The notes below the pieces were generated by a model. It did no database searches. It was not told the DNA's origin and saw only the letters and a list, made by a program, of their open reading frames with translations. From positions 151,449 to 215,448 of the forward strand of contig QAOA01000813.1 in NCBI GenBank assembly GCA_003255065.1: a stretch of 64,000 nucleotides of DNA, written 5' to 3'. Both the position numbers and the translations under genes were made by a program. Of the stretch, positions 24,853 through 37,100 are shown one piece after another. Every line of letters begins with the position of its first letter. Position 1 is the first letter of the stretch. This DNA comes from Cercis canadensis (lineage: Eukaryota > Streptophyta > Magnoliopsida > Fabales > Fabaceae).

Positions 24853-25700
24853 TTAAAGAGGTTGTACAAAAGGTGGGGGATGATTAAACACTTCAAAAGT
24901 GGATGTCATATGATGAGCTGCCTTTGCCAAAGCATCTGCACATCCATTAGCTTCTCTGAACACATGTTGAATCTTAGAATGGGGTATCTTCTGAAGGAGT
25001 TCCCTGCAACAAACAATCAAAGGTTGGTAATGGTGATTAGAATCACTTTCTCCTTCTAGCATGCTAACAATACAAGATGAGTCTACTTCTATAATCAGCT
25101 TTGATACATGCATCTGGTGGCTAACTTAATTCCCTCGGTGACTGCCCATAGCTCAGCCAAGTTTGGTGAGCCGAAACCCACTTTTTTTGAGAAGCCAGTG
25201 ATCCAATTTCCTTCATTATCTCTAATAATTCCACCAACACCTATAGAGCTTGGATTTGATAATGCTGAGCCATCAGTGTTTAATTTGAACCACCTCAGAG
25301 GTGGAGGAACCCACCTGATATGAATCTCAGCAGAAGGAATATCTGAAGTTTGATTGGGGTTTAAATGAAAGAACTCAGTTGCTCTTCCCAGAGCAAAGGA
25401 AAGAGTGCCTTCGATTGAGAAGTTCTGGTTTTCAAAGATATATTTGTTTCTGCTATGCCATATACTCCAGCATGTGTAAGCAAACAAAGTACCTGCAGGA
25501 ACACCTTTAGTGGAAATACCAGTTTCTAAGCTGTTGTTCTTAAGCCAAAGGACAAAGTCATCAGTCTCGTTCCACAAAGGGATGTTGATCCAGATTGGTT
25601 TGGTAGCAGGGCAGTCTCTAAGCAAGTGGGGTATGGTTTCAGGTTGTTGGTTGCAGAGGGGGCAAACAAGAGAGGGAATGATTTTCCTAGAGCATAACAA
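24853..25700 (-). pseudogene. LINE zf-RVT and RNase H end
   Basis: First part has CPLCNQQPETIPHLLRDC, the zf-RVT cysteine/histidine pattern. Then WFKLNTDGSALSNPSSIG and AELWAVTEGIKLA of a plant RNase H (RVT_3), and after a frame change VDSSCIVSMLEG and REANGCADALAK. The last stop is at 24853. The key D, E and D residues of RNase H are visible. Confidence 0.8.
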
Positions 25701-25822
25701 AGCTTTACCCGGCAGCCTTTCAAGGGAAGCTAGCCAAAGAAAGTGTTTGATTCTTATGTGGCAGTTAGTCTTCCAAACCCAACCTGGATTTGGATCAAGA
25801 GGGGAATTAAAACAAGGATCAA

Positions 25823-27764
25823 TTAGAGTGTAAGCACTGGAGAGACTGAACTCTCCATTTTTGTTACCTTCCCAAACCGACTTGTCAGGCTTGGGGTTAA
25901 TGAGACTAATGGGACAAGCTGTAATGCAATCAATGATTTTTTGATGAAGGTCGAAAAGGATCTGATCTCATTCAAGGACCATTTTCCATTCGAAAGGATG
26001 CTGCTGACAAGTCTATTTTCTTCATTGTTTGGAAAAGGCCCTACAATGAAGTCACGGATCTTGCCTACTTCTAGCCAATTGTCTGTCCAAAAATTCACCT
26101 GTTGTCCGTTGCCTATGATCCACTTCTTGCCTTTTGCAAAAGGTTCCTCTCCAAATTGAATGCTTTTCCGAGTTATAGATTTCTTGACAAATCTTCTTAA
26201 AAGATTTTGTCCATATCTGGCTTTCATACATTTTACCCAAAGGTTGTCCGGCTCCGTGTCTATCTTCCATCTCAGTTTGGTCATGAAAGCAATATTTCTG
26301 CATTTTGCTTTCCTCATGCCAAGACCTCCTTGCTTTTTATGCATTGTTACTTTCTCCCATCCCACTAGGTGGATTTTGTTCCTGCTATCTATCTTCCCCC
26401 ATAGGAAGTCCTTGCAAGTTTTGTCAATTGAAGAGCAGATTAAGGCAGGTAGCATGACTCCTTGCATGACATAAGCTGGGATGGCTGCCGCAACTGACTT
26501 GATCAAAGTTAATCTGCCTGCCTGTGAGAGAAGCTTTTTCTGCCATCCTCCCAATTTTTGTTGAACTTTCTCCCAAATGAAATGGAAGTGCTCTTTTGAA
26601 GCTCTTTGAAGCTCTTTCTATTCCTAGAGGAATACCAAGATACTTCCCTAAGTTATTTGTGGAGAGGAAAGGAATGTGCCTTTGGATTTTTCCACGTTCG
26701 TCAGGAGTGGTTGATGGAGAGAACCAAATTTGAGACTTACTGCTGCTTATTTCCAATCCCGAAAATTCGCCAAATAACTTGAGGGTGTTTGCAATACTTT
26801 TTGCACTAGACTCCTTGGCTTGGGCAAATAAAATGATATCATCTGCATAGAATAAACGGGATAGAGCAACATTCGAACCTCTAAAACCAAAGGGTTTCCA
26901 CTTCTTCTTTCCTACTTCTGCATGGATCATTCTTGAGAGAATTTCCATGAAAAGAATGAAAATATAAGGAGAAAGAGGGTCTCCTTGGCGAATTCCTCTT
27001 GAAGGGGTGAAGAACTCTGATTTGTTCCCATTTATTAGCAAAGCTGATTGGATTGAGTTTATGTATTTCATTATCAAGTTGGTCCATAACTCTAGAAATT
27101 TAAACTCATTCAGGACTTCTTCAATGAAGTCCCAGTTCAACTTATCATAAGCTTTGTCTAAGTCTAGCTTGATAACCATCCAGCCATATTTACCTCACCT
27201 ATTTTTCATAGCATGGATTGTTTCCTGAGCTACAAGGACATTATCCATAGGTTTTCTGCCTGGGACAAAAGCACCTTATAAAGGAGATATGAGGTTGGGA
27301 AGGAGGGGTCTTAATCTGGACACCAGCGTCTTTGACAAGATTTTGTAGTGAGCATTGCACAAACTTATAGGTCTGAATTGCTTGATGCATTCTGGAGTGA
27401 TACATTTAGGAATAAGGCAGATGAGAGTTTGGTTCCAGCTAGGAGGAAAATTCTGGAGAGTAAAAGCTGATTGTATATCTTTGACAAGAGTAGAGTTGGT
27501 GTCTTCCTAAAACTTCTAGTAAAAACCCACATGAATGCCATCAATCCCAGGGGCTTTGAACGGTTTGAACGACCAGAGGATTTTTTTAATTTCCTCCAAG
27601 GAAGGAGGGGATGAAGAGAGATTCGAAGGCTGGATTTGTTGTCCTAGGAGACAAACACTCAGATCAGAGAGGGAGGAACTTCTAGGGGAAGCAGAGAAGG
27701 CCTCAATGAAGTGGCTGGAGACTAGAGTTTTAATATCTAGAGGATCATAGAACCAATTTCCCAT
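25823..27764 (-). pseudogene. LINE reverse transcriptase domain, frame-broken
   Basis: Contains FKAPGIDGIHVGFY upstream, then KLDLDKAYDKLNWDFI, GIRQGDPLSPYIF and the catalytic FYADD (YADD codons at 26849-26838). In-frame stops occur at 27276-27278 and 27195-27197. Near 26600 the 10-bp word AGAGCTTCAA is directly repeated and shifts the frame; the downstream frame resumes as GGWQKKLLSQAGRLTLI, the usual post-RT block. Confidence 0.85.
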
Positions 27765-27854
27765 CGAGTCCTTGAGACCACAAATTCTATTTGATCTTCT
27801 TCTGGTGATGGTAGAAGCGTGGAAGAAAGCTGTATTTTTATCTCCTAGAGCAAG

Positions 27855-29018
27855 TCAGTCTATACGAGACTTGGTAGCCCAGAATTCTTCTTCTGATTGT
27901 AAGATGTCAAGATATTCTTTTGACAACTCCTTCTCCAATCTAAGAAGGGATTCTGAAGTTCTCCAACTTAGGGTATTTTGAATTCCTTTAATGTGAGCAA
28001 GGACTCGTTTCTTCCTGGCAAAGATATTGCCAAAGTTATTCTTGTTCCATTCTACAACTTTTGGTACGAGAAGAGAATTCGCAGAGGTGATATCCTCGCT
28101 AGAGACACTCCAGTTTTCTTTGACTAGATCCCGAAAGCTTGGATATTTGAACCACATTGGTTCTAGTCTAAACGGTCGGTCATTTTGATTGTAGAAAGCT
28201 GGTTTGGTGTCTAACAGAATGGGGCAGTGATCTGAAGAGATATGGGGGAGGTGGAAAAGTTTGGACTTAAGCCAATTCTGTAGCCAATAAGCATTGGAGC
28301 AGGCTCTATCCAATCTCACTCTGATTAGATTAGCAGAGTTTTGTTTATTTACCTAAGTGTAGGATGGACCTACGAAGCCTAAATCTATAAGGCCACAATT
28401 ATTCAAGCAATCTTAGAACCTTTTAGCTCTATTGATAGAAATAGGATTACCTCCTATTTTTTCAGATGGGGATAAGATTTCATTGAGATCATCTATGATT
28501 GTCCAAGGGAGGTTGTGGACAAAAGCAATTTGTTCTAAATTTTCCCACAAAATAGCTCTACAGTGCATGTCTGGGCTAGCATATAAACCAAAGATAATGC
28601 ATATAGAGTTATTTACCTTATCTGAGACGTGGATGCCTTGGAAGTTTTTCTAGAGTAAATCTATTTCCACCAAGTCTGGGTGCCAGAGGAGCCAAATACC
28701 ACCAGAAAGGCCCAGAGAATCCACAATTTTGAAGCTGTTAAAGCCCAAAGTTTTGACAATGCCTTCTGCGCTATTCTCTGCTAGCCTTGTTTCAGTAATG
28801 ACCAGCACATATGGGTTATGCCTAGCTACAAGGTCATTGAGCTCCTTCTTGAAGTTTTGCCTTGCAGCGCCTCTAACGTTCCATGCTAAAATACGCATTG
28901 GAAATGTTGCTTGTTGAGGACTGGAAATGGAGTCCTCTGAGTCAGACTTCTCCAAGTCCATCCACTGCTGGGCTTTTGTCCTTGACGTGCTCTGAAGCTG
29001 TGGGGTGCAACTCATCAA
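27855..29018 (-). pseudogene. LINE ORF2 endonuclease domain, frame-broken
   Basis: The N-terminal part has MRILAWNVRGAARQ and ITETRL, the first catalytic blocks of the APE-type endonuclease. The C-terminal part has LDRACSNAYW and the SSDHCPILL block with the catalytic Asp-His. The middle (about 28320-28650) carries stops and frame changes, so the enzyme cannot be made intact. Confidence 0.75.
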
Positions 29019-30267
29019 GTATTGGGGGACAGCCTATGTCGAGCCTGAGCCAAAACTTTACGCATACGTGGACTGATTCCATTGTTAAACCTGCCACTGA
29101 GAGTCCCACCTCGTGATTTCCTTGAAGTTGTTCCTTTATCTGAGCTTTGTGCAGAAGCCTTAGCCTCATCCTTTGTGCCCACGTTCGATTGGTCCCCTTG
29201 CTTAAATAGCCTCCTGGAAGAATGTCTTCTGTAGGTAGGTTCGCTGGTGGGAGGATTAGAATCTTTTGTTGGCTGCGGAGGTCTAGGAGTTCTTGGAGAA
29301 TGGATGCGTCCTTCAGCTCCTTCATTTGAGCTATGGATAGCAGGCTTGCAAAAGGTTGGGTCCATTTTGACTGGTTCATTAATCCCTTCCAGAGGTTGTC
29401 CCACAGATGGACGTGCATCTTAATAAGGGCTCTTGGGTTTTCCACCCAACTCCAGAAATGGTGTTGAGGGGCTGTTGATCGACGTGCATGCCCCTGGGAG
29501 GTTAAGGGGTTGAGTTGGTTTCTCAAGTTCCTTTCCTCCTCCTCTCTGGCTTGTTGAAGGGTTTCCAAGATTATGATCTGGTCCTCCCTTTGCATGGACA
29601 GAATCTGTTGCGAGGGAATTAACAGAGGAGTCATCATAGTGAGCATTCTCCTTTCTCTGGCTTGTTGATCGAGGTGTCTCCGCAAGGATTGTTGTTGTAA
29701 CCTCCTTAGTCTATTGTTCCTCATGGTTCTGGTTCTCCTTGTCATTGTCCTTCAGTTTTGCCAGAGTGCGTAATGGGGAGACTGTTCTTGGTTCTTTGTT
29801 GTTATCCTTTCGGCCACTTATAGCTAGCTCGAGATTGTTCCAGAAGATTGGTATATCACAAGTCAAAGATATCTCCTTGTTTCCCTGAGAAGGAAGGGCC
29901 TGAAAATCCTCTGAGGAGACAAGCGAGTTTTTTGACATCGCTTTAGTCGAGATATTTTTTCCTGGAGATATGTTGTTTCCCTTTGCTGTAGCAGAAGGAT
30001 TGAGTTGGGTTGAGAGGACTCCTTGGTGGTGCTGTAGCTATTGGAAGGCATGCTTTTGATTGTGGATTTGAAAATTGAGTTACTTTGGATATTGACTAAT
30101 GGAGGTTCTGACTTGTCAGCTTAATTTCATGCCTTTGTTGAAAATCTCCTACCAACTCTTGGTTTAGGGAGTGCTGATTAGACTTCTTGAACCAGTGTTT
30201 TCGTGGGCCCTTCCGTTTTGAAAAATCTAGCCATTGTTGATGATTCACCGGCCGATGATGCTACTCT

Positions 30268-31240
30268 TTACCGGTCCTTTTCCGTTTGTGCATGACGGTC
30301 CATCCTGCCTCCTCTGCAGTCTTCTTGTCTTGGGTCAGCTGGTTTTTTCCCTTTCATGTGTGTATCTGGTTCTGCAAAACTCTGATAAGTGAGCTTTCTG
30401 ATTGCACCTTTAGCATGGTTGGATTTCATCTTCATAAAGGATGTCTTGGTGGTATCCATCAATGGAGATTTCTCTGACTCTATTGCTCTCGTTCATTTGG
30501 ATGCAAAATCTTGCATATCTAGTTTTGACCATGCTGGAAGTTACTGCATCGATTTTGATCAGGTGTCCCAAGGAGTTTCCTATACGATGGAGAATATCTG
30601 AGTCATAATATTCCAGAGGTAGGTGAGGAAGACGGACCCAAGATATTGATGTGTTTTCTTTAAGAGCAATGTTGGGGTTGAAATTTGGTTCCCATTTCCT
30701 GATTGAGAGCAGGTTTTTCCCCAGAAACCAGGGTCCCTTTATGAGAACTTTATCTAGGTCATGTTTGCAGGAAAGCTGGGATGTGAAGAAACCTTTTCCC
30801 AGTTCTGTAAGAGAGAGCGATCCTTTTAGGTTCCACATCTTTGTAAGTCTTCCTTGGAGATTTTCTTGAGGCAGGATGATTCCCCATACTCTAATGATAA
30901 CTGATAAACTCCATGGAACTCTTATTCGCTCCTTTTCTTCATTTAATAGATGAATATCGAGGAAGGATTTTCCAGGAGTTATACCTTTGTCCAACCCCTT
31001 CTCCTTTTGGATGACAATATCTCCATCTTCCAGAGACTGACGAGGGGGTTCTGAAGGCTCCGTGAGGTTTCCCAGTTCTTCGCTAAATGCGGTTGGCTTG
31101 AATGTTTCTGCTAGCTTCCCCTCCCATTTGGTTGAAAGATCGTTTTTCTCGAAAATGTGATTCAATCTTTCTTTGATGCCTTGAACTACCTCGCTGTAGG
31201 ACATTCCTTGGGTTGTTGCTTCCATCCTCATACTTAGCAT
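30268..31240 (-). pseudogene. LINE ORF1 (DUF4283-like, zinc knuckle interrupted)
   Basis: About 275 codons with the DUF4283 pattern (KGPWFLGKNLLSIRKWEPNF, then SWVRLPHLPLEYY), known as the nucleic-acid-binding part of plant LINE ORF1. It ends in QPC followed by TAA. Reading through the TAA restores the spacing C-x2-C-x4-H-x4-C of a CCHC knuckle, so the stop falls inside the zinc finger. Downstream to about 29020 a low-complexity, Pro/Ser/Gln-rich tail is spread over several frames. Confidence 0.75.
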
Positions 31241-31262
31241 GAGTCTTTGGCTTAAGTGTTCA

Positions 31263-33663
31263 CAACAAGCAATACATATTTTTTAATATGCATGTGAAAG
31301 AGAGGCTGTGTATTCAAAATTCTACAAAGAAAAACTACAATGATCTTTTTGTTTCTACAAAATTCTAAAACTAGCATAGAGTGTGGGATGTTATGGTATC
31401 AGTTTTATTTTCTGCTCTTTTCTCGAGCACATTGTACTCTTATGTAACTAAAAGTGAAAAAAAGAAAAAAGTAAATTCCAAAAGTAGCCTCCCACTATTT
31501 TTTGTATGATTAAATATGTGGGTAATTTGGTATTGCATTTTATTTTTTTTTCATATAAGAATGTTTAGGTTGAAGTATCTAATTAATTAATAGAGATTAA
31601 TTAGTCTTACTTTATATGTATGCTACAATGTATAGAATACTATATTTTTGAAAAAGAGTAAATTAAAATAATTTCTCTTAAGATTTGATAAAATTATACA
31701 GACATGCCATCTCGTTTTTGAAATTACATAGATTTCCCTTATTTACAGTTAGCATGAGAAAAACTATCATTCCCTATTTCATGAATTATACATATTCTCA
31801 TTTTGTTAAACTTTAACATGACCAATACTTGTCATTTACATTACACGACAAAGGAGATCCTGATGTAAATTTCAAACATAAATAAAGAGATTTGTGTAAT
31901 TTGATCAAATCCTTGAGGAGGTTTGTATAATTTACTCTTCTTGTTGTTGTTAATTTGTTGATGTTATTATTATTTGAAATTCAACTGAGAAAAACAATTG
32001 AAATTCAAAGGTTGGGAATAGAGATCTATTCAACAAATTGCCCAACTTTCTAATTATTTTTTATATGTTAATTTGCTTCATCAAGAACACGAGACGAGAG
32101 AAAGATGATGTAGCATAGTAGACCATGTTTTGTAACGCATCTCTTTTCCTTCACTTGTCTAGTTGTCTTGATTTCAATTTAGAAAATGAACATAAGAGGA
32201 AGACCAGAAGGAATGAGAACATTTCAATTGTCCTATGTTTCTTTTTATGCTAAATAGAACATTTTCTGTACTCCTTAAAGCTGTAATGATGGATGCATTT
32301 GGTATGAGAATAATGAGGGGTTAATTTTTGCACATCTATATCTATACTATATATGAAAGTAGAGATGGCAAAAAGTTTTCAATTATCTAAAATACCCTTT
32401 TTCTCTTTTTATAAAATAAAATATCCTTATTAAGATAAAATTATAGAAAGATAAATACAAAATTATCTTTCCTTCCCTTAAACTCTACCCCAAGTAGACT
32501 TCTACAATTGAGAAATTGTTTGTTGCAATTCTTATGATCCCCAATTTACTTTTCTTCCAAACGGTCACTTGCTCTTTGAACCTCTATCTCTATGCAATAT
32601 GATGGAAATCCCATCTTGCGGATAAAATTGCACATGAAAACCTCCAGATGCCAGACGTTGGACATTGCCACCCTCTAATTATGGAATTTCACTCTCTAAT
32701 TGTTTTGATTAATAATAGAATTCATTAGACTAAATATTAATTGGACCACTTAATATTCATCTTTACTTTCTTATGTAGAAGTTTAATCTCAAAACAACTT
32801 TATGCATATGTTATTTTATATCCATATCTCTTTCGTTTCATAGGCATCAAAGTTATGTTTCATTTTGTTTCATATCTTTGTTTGTTTAAGTGATTTACAA
32901 GTATTACTCTAAACCTTTACTGAGGCATGTGACATGCTTTAGCCATAGAATGTTATAGCCAAAAGAAGAACTGTTATGTATTTCTCTTCTTTTTCCCCCT
33001 CTTTTTGGCTGTGTCCCCTAAATTTTTATTCATTATTTATGTTTAATATCTATGCTTACATTAAAGATAAATTTACATGTGTAATTAACTTTTAAAGCAC
33101 GTTCAACACTCGTCTATCGAACTAGTACAAGAAAATGTCTTCTGACATAAAAAAACATTTCTCTAGGGGATCAACCATTTAGGCGTTGTAGAATTCCTGC
33201 AGGTTAATTATTGAGATTTTATTTTATGAGTATACTTGTTGTAAATTATGTATACTTGCACAAAATATAATTCCACTCTGGCTTTCTATTAATAAAATCT
33301 TAGCACCCATTATAAAGAAATGCTCTTGAATCAGTAAAAAAAAACAACATGAAATGGGTTACAATTATTAGATAAAAAAATATTATATAACTTGTCCATG
33401 TCACTTTCCTTGTGTTAAGAATGCACATGTGAGTAGCATAGGTGTTAATAATATAAAGTAAATAAGTCCCATATTAAGTAGAAAATATGAAGTGTGGTAT
33501 ATAATACCCGGATTGGCCCAATACTCATGAACTCAAGTTTTTGAGTCAAGTTGGTGCTAATTTAAATATGCTATACCACACACATGCTCCTCACTAACAC
33601 CTTGTTCATAATTTAGGAAATGTTATTGTGTCATTTAACATTTTCCTCTTCTTCTCTCACTCT
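31263..33663. other. AT-rich intergenic DNA with no recognised gene
   Basis: 2.4 kb between the LINE and the stop codon of gene 2. Only short spurious frames. This should include the 3' UTR and terminator region of gene 2, but I cannot fix a polyadenylation site. Confidence 0.5.
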
Positions 33664-34190
33664 TTACACAAATCCAAAGGATTTCTTCCTACCTAATATA
33701 AATTCTTTCAACATATCCATCTCTTGCCTTAATTCCATAAGCCGCCTCTGGGCACGATCAACTTCTGGATCCCTTGTAACACGCTTTCTCATCTCCTCCA
33801 CCCATGTTTTATCAAAACCAAATTGAATGGCCTCATCACACAACACTTGGAACTCTTGCTCATGCTCTTGGGTAATGGTCAAAGCACTCTCAGTGTTTAG
33901 AAAGTGTAATAAATCTGCCAATGTCTTATAAGCCAAGCCATAAAAACGAGCACTAAAATTTTCCTTTATATCCCACAGATTAGGATATTGAGCAACTGCT
34001 TGCTTTACCAAAGCGATGTCGTCATCATTTACCTCAATGATATCCCTAAACTTCCTTAAGCCCACTGGGAACGCGACTTCTGTTGTGCAATTTGTGTTGG
34101 GATTGGGAGAGGTGATGGTGATGGAAAAATCAACGCTAACTGGTGGTGCAGGTAGTGAAGCACAAACAGATTCCAAAGCAGTCCTAGAAC
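33664..34190 (-). CDS. NLR gene 2, last exon: PEARLI-4/MATH-associated-like helical domain
   Basis: 175 codons to TAA at 33664, acceptor TTTTTTTAG. After a Pro/Thr-rich start comes a compact domain: GLRKFRDIIEVNDDDIALV, then YGLAYKTLADLLHFLNTES, then LCDEAIQFGFDKTWVEEM, then a charged coiled-coil-like helix (RAQRRLMELRQEMDMLKEF). The LADLLHFL...FGFDxxWVEE pattern recalls the C-terminal helical region of plant PEARLI-4/MATH-associated proteins of unknown function; that match is from memory. If spliced to the NLR it would be an integrated domain. The open reading frame is sound; the family call is less so. Confidence 0.6.
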
Positions 34191-37100
34191 CTAAAAAAAT
34201 TTAAAAAAAGATATCATTTACAGCGAAAAGAAGAAAAGGGAAGAAAAGAATTGATTACAAAAAGGATGGGGCTGATTTTAATGCTTACCAGAAAGAGCAA
34301 CTTTTGCAATAGGTTCCTTAGAGCACACGTTAGTAGCAGCATCAATTTGGCCTGCTAATTGAATCATCTCAAATAAGACAGAACGCCACATGAGAGGAGA
34401 AGATATTGAGAAACACATGGCAATAGCGCAAACCTGATGAAGGAGTCACAATAGTGCTAGCATAAATATTCATGGGGCCCTGGCCAGAGACCACCACCTC
34501 ATTACCATCACCAAGAACACAAGCTTCATCATCATGAGTAGAATCATTGCTGCCTTTGTCTAACGCAGTATCCCTATAGCTTGAGTCAAGAGTAGTTCCT
34601 TGCTGGCCTGAAGTAGAAGATACACCTTCATTGCCTTGGTCCTGAATGGTGGCTTCCTTGCCTTGCTCAAAGGCAATGCTATATTCAGTTTGCCCAACAA
34701 GAGCAATTTGTTTGTTTTGCTCTGAAATAACACCAATATCAATGGGAAAAAAAAAAAACAACAAATACATTGATTAAAACAGAAGGGAAAAAAAAAAAAA
34801 AGCAAAGAAGGAAAAAATGCGGCGAGGCCAGTAAAACTTTGACTATAAACCTGACAATGATGCCTTGTTGGTTTCATCATCAGTGTGCTCATCCTTGCTT
34901 TGTGCAATCACCCCTGCATGAATATTACTTAATACAAGTAGAGAGAAAAAACTTGAGAAGTAGGGTTTGAGAATCGGGACCAAATGATTCCAGAAAAAAA
35001 AAAAGAAAAAGAAAAAAACGTTGTGGCAACGAAAACAGCAAGGACACAAAGCAGACCAACAACTAGAGAGGCATCAGGGACATTAACATTGACCACTCTA
35101 TCACCTTCAATAAGGGATGCTCCAGAAAGAGTGCAGGCTTGTTTTGGAGTCTCTGCAGCATGTCCTCCTCTCTCCATGACATCACCAACTTCAGCTTCTG
35201 GGGACACCTCTAATTTGGGAGTCTGCTTTTGAGGTATCCGCAAGTCGTATGTTTCCTCTTGTGTGCCCCCTGATGCTGAGGGAATTTCTGCATCAAATAC
35301 TTCGCCACCTTCAACCAACTCATTTTCATTGCTCCTTGATCCCATTTTAGGAGCTCGCATTTTTGGATGGCCGTCAAGGTGAGGGTCCTTGTCCATTTCG
35401 ATCTGATCCTTGTCCATATGTGACAAGACGTGCTCACTACCATGGGAAGAATTATGGCTGCATGAATCTTTATTTCTTTCACTCATCTCATTCCTTATCT
35501 TGCCATACGCCTCCTACACAATTAACACAGAAGAGATACTATTTAATGGATTTAATTAGAGTTGTTTATGGGTAGTGTATATCCGTCAATTTCACTATCC
35601 ATAAAAAAAATATTAAAAAAATGCTGAAGAAGGATTGCTTCATCATATTTAATATTAGCTTCAATTCTTTTACAAATTGAATATTGAATTCAGTTTATTT
35701 AAAAAAAATTTCTTTGATGCACTAGGTTAATGTGAGAATGTGTCCTTAAGATTGTTTCAGGAGAGACATAGCCTCAACGAACGAAAGCTAGCCTGAGAAT
35801 ATCTTTACCCTTCAAACCAAAAAAAAAAAAAGAAAGAAAACAAATAAAATTTTATGTGCTTTCACATGCTCTAAAAAATTTTATTCTTTTTTGTTGTATA
35901 ACATATAGAGGTTAGAAACTAAAATGTCTTACAAACTAACCATCATATGGTGACTTACACTATTAATTATATACAATCATATAATCAATCATCAATCAAC
36001 ACCAATTTCTTTTTAATAATTACATTATCCTTAACTTTGTACATGCCCAAGTCGTTGCTTAAATCAATGCTTGAAATCCCCAATTTTCCTTGAAACTTAA
36101 GAATAAGATTGCAATATTCTTTTCATCATTTAAATTGATAAATTTCATCTATTGAGTGCATATCAGCATAAAGGGTATCTACGCAACTTTCCCTTAAATT
36201 TAATAAAGTAGAAATCCATTCATACACGTTCCAAGCACTGCATACCATCTACATGTATTGTCCTAATAAGGAAGATAAAGTAATGTATTTTGAAAGTAGC
36301 AATGAATACGTACCATCTTTGTGTAAATCATATGTATGCTAGCATTGAGATTGCCTTCCCAGTAAGATACATCTCCTTCTTCTCCTTGTACTCTTCGGAG
36401 ACTTGGAGTGCTGGGGACTTTTTGACAAAATGTTCTCATCTTGGGGCACTGCCTTACAATTACATGTGCCAAGCATGGAAATTTGAAATAATACTTTCCA
36501 GAGCAGAAGCTCCTCAAGCTGGATAATTTATGAAGTTCCAATATTTCCAATTTGGTAAATGTAATCTCATCTCCACCTTGATCTGTGTCACTTGCTACTA
36601 TCTCTTCTATCATGATGCATTCCCTTATTTTCATTGTTGTGAGTTGAGCAAGACTTTTTGCTGTTGAGGATGTTATTAAATGTAACAATCCATAACAATT
36701 CCATACGTCCAAATATGCCAAGTGGTTGAAAGATACTGAAGAGGGCACTAAATTTACAAGCCGGCAGCATTCCCATACACATAAGGATTGTAAATTCATG
36801 AGACACTGGCCCAGTTTAGAGCCTTCTTTACATATATGCTCCAGTCTAGGAAGGGTCCAAAGCGTTAAATATTTGAGCAGCACTGAACCATCACTCTGAT
36901 CTCCTTCTACCACATATCTTTCATGGGGGAATATCTCATTAAAGGAACTCTGTATCAGACCAAGATCTTCTAAATTAGGCATTCTTTGAAGGATCCAATA
37001 TGGAATGCTAGCTTGTTTTTCATTGAAGTAATGCAGCCAGAGGACTTTGAGCTTCTGGAAGTGTTCAATGGAAAATTGATCAAGCCAATTTATTATAGAG

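Larger units (their letters stand above)
24703..31262 (-). mobile_element. Degenerate L1-type LINE (non-LTR retrotransposon)
   Basis: About 6.5 kb on the minus strand with the order typical of plant L1 elements: DUF4283-like ORF1 with CCHC knuckle, endonuclease, reverse transcriptase, zf-RVT, RNase H. The 3' end on the minus strand reads CCTTTTTTACCAAAAAAAA, a usual plant LINE tail. Several stops and frameshifts make it non-autonomous now. I found no target-site duplication; the 5' end near 31262 is set by the start of ORF1 and is approximate. It sits between the 5' flank of gene 1 and the 3' end of gene 2. Confidence 0.85.

Noticed and set aside
31398-31425. Target-site duplication of the LINE
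   Set aside because: A tttattttctgctctttt-like stretch loosely recalls the left flank (ttttcttttcc), but it is only T-rich similarity.
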